From contig JAKOON010000006.1 of NCBI GenBank assembly GCA_022577435.1, positions 18,815,001-18,879,000 on the forward strand: 64,000 nucleotides of DNA, read 5' to 3'. The translations under genes were made by a program, and so were the position numbers. The DNA comes from Embiotoca jacksoni (Eukaryota > Chordata > Actinopteri > Embiotocidae). Positions within the stretch are counted from its first letter, which is position 1, and each line of letters opens with the position of its first letter. Below are positions 12,837-25,399 of this stretch, in pieces. The notes beneath the pieces were generated by a model. That model made no database searches. It saw only the letters and a program-made list of their open reading frames with translations, and was not told where the DNA came from.

Positions 12837-14170
12837 GGTGCAGAGTACATTTACTCAAGTACTGGTACTCATTTGAAGCTTGTAGTTAAGTTAACTATTT
12901 CCATTTTATTCTGCTCGTATTACTACTTTTCTGCAATTATGAGAGAAATACTTTTTACTCGACTACATTTGTGTGACAGCTCCCATTACTTTACAAATTG
13001 AGATTTTACACACAAAACATTAGTTCAGCTTGTAAAATGTGATAATAAATAGCATTAAATAGTGAGAATGCTACTTGTCCATTTATGCACCATGATATTT
13101 AAATCTGTGCGAGTTTCTAAAGGTTTTGACCATCAGTGGTGAGAAAGTCAGACATAAATGTGACCGGCTTTGAGACAGTTAGAAAGATCTTTAACTAAGA
13201 CATTTCCCAGGAATACTGAGGTGAAAACTTCAGTTTGAAAATGTATTTACATTTTTTTTTTTCTAAACAGGTTACAGTTTTACTTATATTTCAAAAGAGA
13301 GCCTTTATGTGGAGCTGGCAAAAGGAGACAAAAACTTTATTCTAAATGTTTCACCCCTGCAGCTGGAGGTCAATGAGTGCTCAAAATAACTAGTCCTTTA
13401 CTTCTATGCTCCATTATTGTTCTAATTTACAACATTTCAGATGGAAATATTGCTTTTTTTTTACTTCACTATATGACAGATTCGGTTACTAGTTACTTTG
13501 CAGATTCAGAATTTAGTTACTAAACATGAATCAGCATTGTTTATTTACCAACATTATGTAAAATATTTAATTCATCTTCGACCCACTACAACAATAAAAT
13601 ACTGCTTTCAAACTAATGCATCAATAATTCAATGAAATACATGAGAATATACAAGCAAATACTGTACCTTTGTTGTACTTGTATTGTACTTGCATGTTTT
13701 CTGCTGTACTTACTCCATACTAGTTGAAAAATTGCATTTGTCAGCAGAAAACACATGATCATCATAATCATATAAACCACCAGAGTAGTTAAATTGGTGG
13801 CAGCTTTACCATCAGTAATAAAGTCTAATCATATAACAACCAGGTAATGACAACTTTTACTTTTAGGATAAGTGTGATTTTTTTTTTTTTTTCTGCTACA
13901 ATAATTATTCTGTACTTTTGGATTAAGTAACTTTTTTGAAAGAGGGCACTTTAAAAGTAGTGGAGTACATTTGATCTCTATTTTTGACTTAATCTGAGTA
14001 CTTCTACCTTCCCTGAATACAACACCTGCCGCTAGTTTTCTGCAGTAAGTACATTGACACTGAACATTACTGCCAATGACTTACCACTTAAACATAATTT
14101 CCAGTACTAATGACATATTTCAACTGTGTTATATTTCCTCAAGGGTCTGAATACTTCCTCCATCACTTTA
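12837..14170 (+). repeat. Tandem or nested copies of the 'tacatttactcaagta' fish repeat
   Basis: The stretch starts 'agagtacatttactcaagta' and ends 'tctgaatacttcctccatca', the two ends I recall of a very common percomorph repeat full of TACTTTTACT, GTACTT and ACTAC words. Internal landmarks such as 'ttttactc-actacattt-tgacag' appear near 12950 and again, diverged, near 13450. This suggests two overlapping or partly duplicated copies. There is no coding content. The frame at 12768-13001 is part of the repeat. Confidence 0.6.
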
Positions 14171-14384
14171 CAGTAGATCATTTTTTTTTTTTGAGGTTAT
14201 GGCAGTCTAGCTATAACTGAGACAAATATTGATGATCAATATCAGATGAAATTGTTTTGTGTGTTTGAATCTTTTGTCAGGACGTGTCTCTGTCACTTCT
14301 TTGCTTCAGTTAAACCCAATCAGTTGGTGCCAGACCTTTATTGAACAATTTGTCTCTTAGATATTGTACATAAATAGCACTATC

Positions 14385-14387
<3 letters not shown>

Positions 14388-14425
<38 letters not shown>

Positions 14426-14610
14426 GCGTGTGCGTGTGTGTGCGTGTGTGTGTGTGTGTTTAAGTCTCTGATGCTGAATCAATGCGACACCTCAGGGATG
14501 GCACAGTGGATGGGAGGGGAGGAGGGGGGGTCGTACTGTGTGCCAGGCTCGTTCCTCACACTTCTTTTTTTTTTTTTTTTTTTTTTTGTATTCTTTTTTT
14601 TTTTTTTTCT
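14388..14610. repeat. TG microsatellite and T-rich tract
   Basis: An interrupted TG run covers 14388-14459 and T-rich tracts cover about 14563-14608. The Cys/Val- and Phe-rich frames here are artefacts. Confidence 0.9.
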
Positions 14611-14611
14611 G

Positions 14612-15070
14612 AGGAGGGGTGTGCGCGAAATAATACCCGCTCATTAGGAGCGCGCCGGCTCCTGGTTAATTCATCCTGGACTGTCATGGGCTTGTGTACG
14701 ACCCCCGGGTAACACATAAATCACGCGCGGAACCAACCGGTCGAGCGGCAAGCTTCGTGCCCCTAACGCCGCTGATTTATCAACCAAATTACTGCGAGTC
14801 CTGCACGGCCCCAACACTTTGCCGAGGAAATCACCGACTAACCCCTGAGCGAACCGATTTATTGAAAAGCTGTCCCCCTCCACTTCCATCTCCCCGCCCC
14901 GCCCCGCTTTCTGTGTCACTCCACTCATCTCTCACTGACTTAATTAAAATCTATCCCGTTGGCTCGTTGGCATTTATTACAACCACTGGGCTAATGAAAC
15001 AAAGAACACGACCAAACCAAAGCTGCTTTGTGCCCACAAACGTTCATTACACTGCAACACACACCGGCTC
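14612..15070. promoter_or_regulatory. Candidate regulatory block, GC-rich
   Basis: After the T tract the sequence becomes markedly GC-rich, with CpG (GGAGCGCGCCGGCTCC) and unusual complexity, between AT-rich flanks. Open frames on both strands (up to 126 codons) are explained by the low stop density. This texture is typical of conserved enhancers or CpG-rich elements around homeobox genes. It is inference only. Confidence 0.27.
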
Positions 15071-15075
15071 CTGAC

Positions 15076-16380
15076 TGTATTGGCAGTTAAACAAAGTGGG
15101 CTTATTGTGTGTGTGTGTGTGTCAGCGCCCGCAAACACCAGAGAGAGCTTTGAGAAAACTATTAAGTGAAAATTAACCCTTGTGTTTGTTGACATTGGCT
15201 TTGCTTCCTCGTTACTTGGTGTCCTACAAATCTCACTTCCGCATGTGTTAAAAATAACAGCAATAACTGCAAAAGTAAACGCAGTCTTTCACCTCATTAA
15301 AAAGCAAACATGTAAAGTGTTGAAGTGTCACCCTTCTTCTCTTTGCTACAATCTCGGCTCTCACTTTTGATGGAAGATACAGAAAGGACCACAAAGCACT
15401 GTTATTACACCAGATAAGGACGTGATATCAGGTTTTATATGTGACCTAAATGAACAAATATAAACCCCTTTGTTGGCCAGAGACACAAATAAAGAAGTAC
15501 GTTATACGCCAGGGAGGCAATATTTAGTTCTGGAAACACTAATCTCTTCAGTTTGAGGTCAAACACCCTGTAAATAAAACTCCAAGAACATAAATCCATA
15601 AACACTCAGATATTTGGGATTTGGAGGATGAGGAAGGGAACACTGAATATTTGTTAAGTGTCAGCAGTTTAAAATCATGATTTGAACGATTCTAACAAAT
15701 TAATGACAAACTAAGGATGTACTAAACTAATAAAACAACTCATTAGGATTAAAAAAAAAAAAAAAAAAAAAATGAACCAGCTTGATGAGTTAAGTCCCAA
15801 ACTAATGTTTGTGAAATTTTCAAATTGGTTTCACCTCAAATTTAGTTTTGTTACATTCATATTTTCTTTGAGGTATTGATTTGAAAGAAAGTTTAGGCCT
15901 ATACTGATATATTTCATTTAATACATTGAAATGAGTGATGTAAAATATAGATGTATGATTTAGGTGAACTAACTTCTTTGCTTTATGAATGTGCATCAAA
16001 AGTTGATCTTGACCTTGGAAATAGAGGTCTGATTAAATTTTGTTCCACTTTTCTGGAGCTCTTCATCTTTGTTGGCTACAATCTCTGATTGGATGATTGA
16101 TACCAATAAAGATGAATTATATTGAAACACACGAAGTTACAAGATACTTGACAAAGTGAAGATGACAGTTGTGGTTGATAGCTGTAGGGAAAGCTAGTAA
16201 GTTGCCTTTTTGGGGGGTCAAACCATCCTGAAATTATGGTGAGTTAAAAAAAATAAAAATTAAAAAAAAGGGACAGATGTAGGCTATTTGAACCAAACAA
16301 TTCAGAAAAGCTTAAATCTTTGACATTAGATATCATGAAAACGACCTATGAATGTTGCACCATTGACCTTCCATAGAAAT
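15076..16380. other. Intergenic, no gene recognised
   Basis: AT-rich sequence with a short TG run at about 15105-15121 and an A22-type run near 15750-15771. No gene is supported. Confidence 0.45.
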
Positions 16381-16599
16381 GAACTGACGTAGTCCGTGTC
16401 TGTTATGGGGTTCAGACCCAGACTACTGAGCCCATCACCTGTGTGTGAGTTCAGCGGGTCGAACAGAGGACCACTGATGTCTGGTGTCGGCTGGAAGCCC
16501 GTCCAGTCTGGATCAAGGAACCGGATGACAAAACGCTGCAGAATTACTCCGTGGCGGCGCGTGGGAGGTGATGGAGGAGGGTGGTGGTGGTGGTGTGGT

Positions 16600-17345
16600 G
16601 AGGGGGGGGTAATCGGTTCTTGAAATGACGCCTGTAATTAATTGAGCAAATTTGTTTCTATTAAGTTAAAATAACAGGTATTGAAGGACTCAATTAGCGT
16701 TAATTAATCCCGCTTCTAAATTGCGAATGAGAGAAAAACACATCGCTGATTGGAAGACTGTCTCTTCTTCTCTGACGTTGTTTCTCTGGTTCTTTCTAAC
16801 CTCCGGGTTTTTTTTGTTTCTATTTCTTCGCTGTTGGAGGTTAGGCAGCCATTGGACTCTCTCCTCTCCTCTCCCGTTTTTTTTTTTTTTTTTTTTTTTT
16901 TTTCTTGCCTCCTCTTGAGAATTGGAAATGGGGGATGGAGACGGGGAATGTGGAAGGTGCTAAATTAGCTGGCTGATCCGCGCTCATTGCCGCATACACA
17001 TCCCCCTATTACTGCATCCCAGCGCCGCTTAATATTCTGGGCATGGCGGGCGCGTCTAGATAGCAGATTTATCAAATGGGAAAATGAATGTATGATGATC
17101 AGTTAAATTGAAAATCAGCGCCCGGGTGACAGGCCGCACTGACACCTCGGTAATTAGAAAGAAAAATGATGGCGTCCGAATGCATAATAGAGCAAAAACA
17201 ATTTACGCTATCCCCCCACGCCGTAATGATCGCGCGTTCAAATTGAAAATTTCTCCCGGTTGAAATTGAATTCATAAAGTGTGATGCATGAGCGGCACGG
17301 ACACAGCGGGAGGGCCGCCCGGTCCAAGCTCGGTTTGATCGATTG
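16600..17345. promoter_or_regulatory. Candidate conserved non-coding block
   Basis: The block has many TAAT-type homeodomain cores (CAATTAGCGTTAATTAATCC, GGTAATTAGAAAG) and GC-balanced unique sequence at 16965-17340. It is broken by a pure T tract (about 16877-16903). The 89-codon minus-strand frame here has no recognisable domain. The evidence is texture only. Confidence 0.28.
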
Positions 17346-17392
17346 GTCGTTTTTGTTGGTGCCACCAAAACGCATATCTCCCTCTCTCTCTT

Positions 17393-17399
17393 TCTCTTC

Positions 17400-17450
<51 letters not shown>

Positions 17451-17545
17451 CACCCAATATTTCATGTTGTTGCCCAGAGTTAGTTAGATAGATAGATAGA
17501 TAGTTAGATAGATAGATAGTTAGATAGATAGATAGTTAGATAGAA
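17393..17545. repeat. CTTT and TAGA microsatellites
   Basis: About fourteen CTTT units (17393-17449) are followed after about 30 bases by interrupted TAGA/GATA units (about 17483-17545). Confidence 0.9.
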
Positions 17546-18083
17546 AGATACCCACCCTAGTTTAAAACTGAGAAACATTACTCAAAGACAGACACACTGA
17601 CCTTTTCCTTCCAGACTTTCCAGAAAATGTAATCATTTCTGTTGTCACGTGACTGCTTTTGAACATTATTTTGGGGCTGTCATCCAGCTGCAATACCCCC
17701 CAACGGATGTCCGTTTCCAGAGCTGATCTGCACTCTGATCAGTCACTGTTATACCTCTGAAATCCCTTTGAGATAACTGCTTCCAAATTAAATGAAGCTC
17801 CAGCCATACAGGCAACACTGCCATGAATACAATGCATTTAATAAAGTGAGATGCCCAAATAAACATGGTAGACATAGCGAGGTAGGCCTACTACTTTTAC
17901 AGTCACAGTTTGGTTCTTTATTTGGATCATAAAAGCTGCTTTACAATACTTATGGATCAGATCTGCTGCCTGGACGCTTTTTGTTTCATCTATTTTTCAT
18001 TTTATTTCTTTAATTATTTGGAAAAAGTGTCAAATTTTACAGCAAAATAAACCCCCTCCTTTTTGGTTGGTTATGTCTCCCAG

Positions 18084-18084
<1 letters not shown>

Positions 18085-18114
<30 letters not shown>

Positions 18115-18145
18115 GGATTTACACACACGCACGCACACACACACA
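18085..18145. repeat. CA microsatellite
   Basis: Two CA runs separated by GGATTTA. Confidence 0.85.
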
Positions 18146-18269
18146 CAGGCTGCTATAAAGGCCTTGCTGTAGGGAGATCAAACCTATATTTTCTAATTAA
18201 TCGCACTCTTGAAACTAACCGATTATAATAAAGCGTTTACTCTTCCAAAAAAGAAAAAAAGAAGAATAA

Positions 18270-19560
18270 AAGTAGAAATTTCACACAGCGCACGCGGAAT
18301 GAACGATTTAATGTGATTGTTTCGGTCGAAGGGGACGTTTCCTGAGGCCTTACGGGAAAATAATGTCCTTATGAATTAAATAATAGGGTTATTACTTTCA
18401 TTGATTTTAGCTGTCTGGGAATTTAGTGTTCAGCTTCGGTCTTAACCCATCCTCCTCCTGCTGTTTTTCACTCTCGCTCCCTCCTCGTCCTCGTGTCTAA
18501 TTATTTTCCTGTAAGCCCCCCGCTTCCTACAGCGCAAATAGCAGAGTCACTGAGCGAAAATTATGTAAATATTATTAAAGGGACTCAGGCACGGAAATTC
18601 ATTTTAGGTCGGCGCAGCAAAGTAAAGCTCTGTCCCTCGGATCCCCCTCAATTTATTTGCAAATAAAGGCGAGGTGACCGGGAGGGATCAGGGATATTTA
18701 GCCGGGCTGTCAACACGGCTCCTCTGTGCACCAGCTCGCCAGAATTAATGGTTTTAATAATTGGGATTTCAGTTTCCAGGGAGTTGGTGGCGTTTACACT
18801 TCATAAGCTAAACACACTCTTTTCTAAACGGGCGCGGGCGCGCGTCTCCGGTGCGTGCGCGCGGACACACACACACCTGCGCATGTCGGGGGGAGCGCGT
18901 CTTCTAAACATCTTTAATTCGCTCATTCTTCACTTTCTGCTACTTTTTTTTTTTCTTTTTTTTTGAGCTCAGACAACAATTGGTCAAAAAAATTATTAAT
19001 GCAAGCCTGGCACATCACTCGCCTCCTCTCTCGCGCTTCCTCTATATCTTTATCTGTCTCCCCCCCCCCCTCCTCCCCCCCTCCCCCCCTGAGGGACTCG
19101 CAGTCCTATTAGAACAAATGACGAGGGGCCCAGGCGCTTTTGTAAAAAGGCGCAGGCAGGCAGGCGCGCGCCTGTCCTATTATGTGCGACACATGATCAA
19201 TAGGGCGATAACGCAGCAACATCAATATAAGCGACAGAACAATGAGGGATATCATCGAACATCTATCTTAATATAGCAGACTACAAGGGCCGTCTGACAA
19301 CCGCGGCAGCTCATGAAAATTCCGCCCCACGAATCTACCACCATCTCATCCTCCTCCTCCTCGCGCTCAATAGACTATGCGCACTCACGCACACGAGCGC
19401 ACGCTCGCGCGGACGCACACATTCACGGTGCAGCTGCCGCGGCTATTATTTTCCCATTTCAATTTGACACCCCTGCCTTTCATGCTAATTCTATTATTGT
19501 AGGAAGTTTATGTGATTCCATATCACTAGAAATCGGTAATGTCTAATAACCCTTTGGGCT
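18270..19560. promoter_or_regulatory. Candidate regulatory cluster downstream of uncx
   Basis: About 1.3 kb just beyond the 3' end of uncx has high complexity and CpG content, with dense AT cores (ATTATGTAAATATTATTAAA, CAATTTATTTGCAAATAAA). It is broken only by short C and T tracts. The frames at 18980-19276 and 19313-19546 have no domains. Homeobox genes are commonly flanked by conserved enhancers and this is the strongest-looking stretch here, but no alignment was possible. Confidence 0.3.
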
Positions 19561-19566
19561 GAAAGG

Positions 19567-19601
<35 letters not shown>

Positions 19602-19940
19602 GCCTCGAGACCCGCGGCAGCCAGTGGGAAAATAATTACTTTCATATCAAAACTCAGCAGGAGGCGCAGGGTCCTATAGCCCGCGGCCACTAACCTCATT
19701 CCAGCTCGGCCTTTCAAATGAATAAATTTGTTAAAGCAATAAATACAAACAGCCAGACGGACTTGAGCCCCAGCTCGGCTCACTACACAGAGGAAAAAGG
19801 GGGATTTATCTGCTGTAACACGACAAAAACTCCAGCTGCCATGATCCAAGGTTCTGCCACACAGCAGCCACCGCCTTCCTCTCCTTCTCCCTCCCCTCAA
19901 TACGGCCCTGGAAAGACAGCGATTCAATTTAAACAATAAC

Positions 19941-19946
19941 TTTATT
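19941..19946 (-). terminator. Probable uncx poly(A) signal
   Basis: TTTATT on the plus strand reads AATAAA on the minus strand, about 375 bases after the uncx stop codon. It is the first canonical signal in that direction that I found. Confidence 0.45.
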
Positions 19947-20319
19947 TATCAAAATGTTTACATATAAATATCATTTTCTGGTTTTTTTTTTTTACAATAT
20001 CTGAGGATTTTTGTTGTGTGTAAGATGTTTATTGGAGCCTAGTTTTTGTTACAAGTTGTCCACCAAGAGAACAAAAAAACAAAAAAATGGAGAGAAAGAA
20101 CCTGCTTCTAAAGGTGTTCAGGCCTAAAGCCTGAATGTGAGGACAGCCACAGCTCTGACGGGCCATCTGGATTGATCACACCTTCTGATTAAAAAATAGA
20201 TGAGAATTAAGTCTCCTGATTCCTGATATGTTTTAGACTGTCTCAGCAGAGCTTTGGGAATGTTTGAATAGTCTGAGCGGTGTTCCTGGTCCTTTGTTTA
20301 TGTTTGCTCCTCGAAAGTG

Positions 20320-23300
20320 TTAGTCCATATCGACATCCTCTCCATCTGTTCCGGGTGTTTCCTGACCGTCTGTGTTTGCCTTGAGACACTCGGAGAGGTC
20401 TGGAGACGCTCGCTCCTCTCTTGTACCCTTTTCTTTTACACACAGCTCAGCAGATCGGCAGCCATCGGTGGCCGCCTCCGGTCGAACGTTCAGACTCCTC
20501 TCCTCGCTGCTGTCACTGGACTGTGAGGAGCTCAGCCCGGCCACAGCTGTCTGAGCCACGCTGTTCGCTGGAGGAGAAACAGGGAATCTTCCATTACTGC
20601 AGTCACCACCGCACTCCTCCATGTCGCTTCCATCCACTCTGTTGCTAATGTGATTGTGGTGATGCTGCCTGTTACGCTCCATATGATCCGAGTTTAGAGG
20701 CTTAGTGACACTGCCAAAGCTGGAGAGGTCAGAGGGAGCCGGGCTCCCTTCACTTGGCACACACCTCTGTCCCAGGCTGAGCCTGTTAATGTTGTCCGGA
20801 CATGGTGTGGCCTTCAGGGCCGTCTGGGGCACTAGAAAGCCCAAGGGCTGGTGGGTAATGGGGTAAAGCAAGAAGTGGCCTTTACCCACCAGTGTCCTCT
20901 GATTGGGCAGAGAGGGGAAGTCCAGCTGAGATTTCCGCCGTGGCATGGTGTCAGAGAGGAGGCTCTCCACACTGAAAGGGTTTCGTTTCTGCAGGGCGGA
21001 GGACCTCGGACCCCCGGGACTGGAGCTGTGCGTGCTGCCCGGAGAACCCTGCTCTGGTTCTCCTGTGGTTCTTTGGTTTTGGTGGTTTTGTAGTTGACTG
21101 AAGTCGTGTCGTGTTTGGTCACAGCTGGATTCGGTTTGGTGCCCCCCTGCGCCCTTTGTCGCCGGCAGGTCGATGTGAATAGTCCCGTTAGAAGGCTGCT
21201 CGCTGTCGGTGAACTGGGAGACGCCGCTGTCGCTCTCCGAGCCGCCAGGCGTGTGGAAGCTGTCACCCGCGAGAAGTTTATTCTGCGACTTCAGCAGCTT
21301 CCTCTCCTGTTTCCGTTTCTTCTTCTCGGACCGTTCGTGATCCCTCCGTGCGATCTCCTCGGGGTCCATGGGCTCGCCGCTGCACGTGGTCGGGTGGGAG
21401 TTGTGAGCCGGCCGCCCGGGCCCTTTCTTCGTGTTCTCCTTTTTTCTCCATTTAGCGCGTCGGTTCTGGAACCAAACCTGTGCACACGTACACACATAGA
21501 TGCACACGTGAAAATACATACATACATACATACATACACATGTGGCACAGAACATGAACTCCGCTTGGTGTTCTTTTCCTGTGAACATCTGTCAAACAGC
21601 ATCTTTAAGGTCATACGTCAGTTTTGTTGTGACGATTGCTGAAGTGATTTGTCAGTTAATTAGATAGTTAATTGCCAGAAAATTATGTTGATAGTTGATG
21701 AATCATTTAATTAATTATGTGAAACAAAGATTTGGTTGATGTGGCTTCTCTGCTATGAGTATTTGCTGCTTTAATTTTAGAATATTTTGGCCTGTTGGCT
21801 GGACGCAAAAGCAAATTCAAGACTTTCGCACGTTACGAAAATGTTCACTGTCTGCTGTCATAAAATCATGAAAATGGTTTCTGCATTAGGACTTAAACAG
21901 AGTATTTCTGTTTATTGCATATCATTTAAGAAGGGCAACTCTACAATCTAATGCTTACAATAAAACATCACGTTGAAGTCTGTAACGTTCCGTTTTATAC
22001 CGTGTTTCTGAGTTGTTGTAATTGTGAAAGGTTAATCAGAAGATCAGAAAACAAATGCATTAATTCACTGATGTGAGGCACATTAGATAGAATGTCCCAC
22101 ACAGTGTGTCTGACTACCTCAGACAACAGCAGACCTCACATCTGCCATGACAAACTGATAAATCAGTGTCAGGGCGGTTTTCAGATGGTAAGAACAAAAC
22201 CAGATTGGTTACAAATCCACACAAATTCCACAAAGCCCTGAAACATGTGAAACCACTGCCCTGCGTGGCCCTGCGTCTCCCCGCGTCTCCCCGCGTCTTT
22301 GTTTACTGCAGCTCTAAACATGTGGAGAGTACAGGCCTACATTGGGTTAATAGGTCACAGCGGTGGACCAGCAGACGCACAGATGTGCCGCTGTTAATTA
22401 CCAATGCGGCTGCGTAATGGGCACCTCCACCAATTACGTTTAATTGTACCATAGCTAAATCAGGCATGTCCCGTCTGTGCGTATTCTCCCACACCCCAGA
22501 CGTCCGCTCGTACGGGCGGAGGAGGAGGGCTGTGGCACTTGCGCGGCAATCCCTCCCGCACCGAGCCAAGAGAGGGAGCTTCCCCCGCCTAAGAGCTCTC
22601 GCTGCCCGGCCTCTGGGCGCACTCCTGGCCGCATGTTCGGCACTGATAACGCCGGGAGTTTAGCATGCAGAAGTAGGATCCGAGAACGTTGCATAATCAG
22701 GACGGGAGGCCAACATCATGTGCGACAATGGCGCGTCTTATGAATTGTTAATGTTGGTTATATCTTTCCCCCGCAAACCTGGTGATAAAGGAGCGTTAAG
22801 CAGCTTGAGGGAACAATAATCTGAGGTTTAGGAACGAAATCCCCAAAACAACATCCAGCCACGGCGAGCTCTGTTTCTGCCCCGCTTTTCCTCATCCAGC
22901 CATGTGGGTTGTATGTGATGGACTTACACGAAGAGCCTACATGTTAAATTACATCAAATATGATAAATAATAAAGAATATTGTAAAAAGACAGTTATTAT
23001 TATCTTGTTAGCGAATAATACGTATTACACATTGATATTAGTCTAGATTATTATTTGTATTATTGTCAAATTAAACTAAACGAAACGTTTAATAATAGTT
23101 TATTTATTTTGTTATTTTAAAGTAATTGCTCAAAAATATGACTTCAAGCTCTTTCGTAATGTTGTTCAATAATAACTATTCTTCTCAGTAATAACATTAG
23201 TATTAGTATTATCTGATGGATAATTTAATCAATCTTGTTATTACCATTCTGCCATAATAAAAAAAAAAAAATTATTGCAGCAACAACTACCAATGCTACT

Positions 23301-24054
23301 ATTATGAATTATATCCTAACATTATTAATAAAACTAATAGGATAATTATTGATTTATTTTAAAATATATTCACCAATAATTTATGTAGGCTACAATTTGA
23401 CAATATTGTTAAAACATACAATTCAGGTACACATGAGTAGGCTATAGAAATTGATACATAATAATATTAAAAAAAAAAAAATAAGGCTAGGATTATGAGT
23501 GAACTGAAAATACCCAAAATTAACTTGAAAAGGAAAAATGAAGGTGAAGGAAGAATACTATTTAGAGTTTTTAGCCCTCGGTTTACTCAGTAAATAGCCT
23601 TATTTTTATTAACCCATAAATCAATAGGTTGCCTACATGCATAATTCAAAGGAGACTCTATTGATGCCTTGATAATTGACAAATAGCTGTGTCAGTGTGG
23701 GGTGGGCCTTCATGCACCATCACAAAACAGGATGGACGTAATGTAAGGCTGTTGGGATGTCAGAGGGAAAGCTCAAATAAACCCGCCGGAGCCTAAATTC
23801 CAACTAAAAGAACAACAACAAAAAAAAGATGTTTCTCTAAACGTGTGACTTTTGTTGTTGTTGGTGTCTTTACCTGAACCCTGGACTCCACGAGGTCAAG
23901 CCTGAGCGCGAGCGCCTCCCGCATGAACACATCCGGATAGTGACTCTCGTTGAAAGCCTTCTCGAGCTCCTCCAACTGCCACCCGGTGAAATTGGTCCGC
24001 GTGCGTCTCCGTTTACAACCGGGACTGTCCTTATCCGGGTCCCCAGAATCTGAG

Positions 24055-24123
<69 letters not shown>

Positions 24124-24973
24124 ATACAAGTGTGTGTTTGTATGTGTGTAAGAAAGAGAGAGAGGCGAGAGTTCATGCTACGAGATTCATGGCACAATTG
24201 GCTGGTGAATTTAAACCAGTTTAGTGTAAAACTAAACGTTGTCACACGTTTCTTTTTAAACATTTGGCCGTCAGAGAGAGAAAAAAAAAAAAACGTGCCA
24301 CAAAAACTGGGCCTCGCACATTGGCTACTTTGGAATAAATTTGATATTAAACAACCTTTTGCGATTCATACAAAATTCATTTTTGACCACCTAATGAATA
24401 CGAACGTTTTATTTGAGCCTGCACTGCAGCCTTTACAGTAAAAAAAAAAAACATTAAAACCGAGCCTGCGCTAAAACTTTTTTAATTTCTTTTTTTTAAC
24501 TCATCAAGCTCCAAAACTTTTAAACCATATGGTTTTCTCGGTAGACTTTCTCCTTCAAAACCAGTTCATAAAGGCTCAAATTAAAAAAAAAAAAAAAAAA
24601 ATGTCATTAAAGTCTAATAAAGTGGGCTTATTTAGCCGTAAAACAAGCAACTTGTGTTTATCCCGCTTCGGTGCATTGTTTCCAACACACCGTCAGACAG
24701 AGAGCCGGGCCTACCTGAGAGTTTGAACTGCTGACTGTCGGACAGCAGAGGGTTGGAGCTGACCACCGAGGCCGAGCAGGAGCCGTTAAGTAATCCGTCT
24801 ATAGAGAAGGGCACGGCGGCCGCGGACTGCAGCTGGTGTCCGTTCGCGAGCTCGTAGACGTGCTGGTGGTGGTGGTGGTGGTGGTGGGGGCCAAGCGAGT
24901 ACGGGAAGCCCACCAGCGCGCCCAAGGAGCCTCCGAACTGGGCGTGAGGATGCTCGAGTACCCGACTGTCCAT
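20320..24973 (-). CDS. uncx: UNC homeobox transcription factor
   Basis: Paired-class homeodomain transcription factor, known in vertebrates for somite (sclerotome) and neural patterning. It acts in the nucleus. Three coding exons join in phase: 24973-24715, 24049-23874 and 21477-20320, giving 530 aa, close to mammalian UNCX (about 531). The start is MDSRVLEHPHAQFGGS. The N-terminus carries a His run and PFSIDGLL. The homeodomain is at residues about 100-159, with the intron between Q145 and V146 (positions 46/47 of the domain), WFQNRR and Gln at position 50. A basic stretch with PMDPEEIARR follows. Later come NPFSVESLLSD and GKGHFLLYPIT, and the end is GEDVDMD. FSIDGLL and FSVESLL both resemble eh1 Groucho-binding motifs. 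Splice sites are GTAGGC, GTAAAG and two CAG acceptors. The large plus-strand frame at 21094-21642 is a shadow. Confidence 0.95.
22370..22745. promoter_or_regulatory. CpG-rich island in uncx intron 2
   Basis: GC- and CpG-rich unique DNA inside the intron between the two homeodomain exons, in sharp contrast to the very AT-rich 22900-23700. Overlapping frames on both strands (65-88 codons) show no domain. It may be an intronic enhancer or an alternative promoter. Nothing in it proves transcription. Confidence 0.3.
24057..24121. repeat. GT microsatellite abutting the uncx exon 2 acceptor
   Basis: About 32 TG units on the plus strand. On the gene's sense strand this is a CA run that ends about 8 bases before the splice junction at 24049/24050, in the place of a normal pyrimidine tract. 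Confidence 0.95.
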
Positions 24974-25130
24974 GCTCGCCCGGGCTGCGGCGGGGCCGAA
25001 GTGAAGATGCAGAGGGAGGCAGTGTGGCTGAACATGCAGTCAAAAAAACATAAAAAATACCAAAAAAAAGTCGGGGGAGCGGAGGAAGGAGCGGCGAAGA
25101 GGAGCCGGAGGAGGAAGTGCGACGGCGGAG

Positions 25131-25260
25131 GAGGGGGGGGGGGGGGGAGAAAGAGAAGGGAACCCGGACAGACGGCGCTCTCCCGTGGCCACGGTACGGT
25201 CTGGAGCGAAGCGGCGCAGACCGGGGCTGTGGGAGGTATTTCACGTTTACGGTGCAGCTG
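25131..25260 (-). promoter_or_regulatory. uncx 5' UTR region with poly-C tract
   Basis: Upstream of the ATG on the sense strand lies a GC-rich, pyrimidine-rich leader. It includes a C15 run (plus-strand G15 at 25133-25147). Frames read through it are proline- and arginine-rich and have no homology that I recognise. The transcription start is not defined. Confidence 0.4.
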
Positions 25261-25326
25261 AGATGTCAACCCTGCTCTTTCTCTCCGCGAGCCAGCTCAT
25301 TAGGACTCCTCCATCTGCTCGCGGGA

Positions 25327-25359
25327 CCAATAAGAAACGTTAATCGCCCTGTGACGTCA
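25327..25359. promoter_or_regulatory. CCAAT box and palindromic CRE upstream of uncx
   Basis: CCAAT (25327-25331) and a perfect TGACGTCA (25352-25359) lie about 350-390 bases upstream of the uncx start codon in CpG-rich DNA, a plausible core-promoter position. CRE half-sites are common by chance, but the full palindrome is rarer. Confidence 0.45.
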
Positions 25360-25399
25360 GAGACGCGGTTAATGGAGTAGCCTAACGGAAGGCAAAGCA

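Noticed and set aside
14694..15074. 126-codon plus-strand frame
   Set aside because: No recognisable motif, an overlapping antisense frame, and GC-rich DNA that lacks stops by chance.
19526..19936. 136-codon minus-strand frame
   Set aside because: It lies in uncx 3' sequence, crosses a long T tract read as Phe, and has no domain or start context.
20832..21266. 144-codon minus-strand frame
   Set aside because: It overlaps uncx exon 3 in another frame on the same strand and has no domain.
21094..21642. 182-codon plus-strand open frame
   Set aside because: It is the antisense shadow of uncx exon 3 and its upstream intron. The minus-strand frame has the homeodomain and the known C-terminal motifs.
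24799..25269. Three long overlapping frames (141-156 codons)
   Set aside because: They are Pro/Arg/Gly-rich by-products of the CpG-rich uncx leader. Only the frame that begins MDSRVLEHPH matches UNCX.
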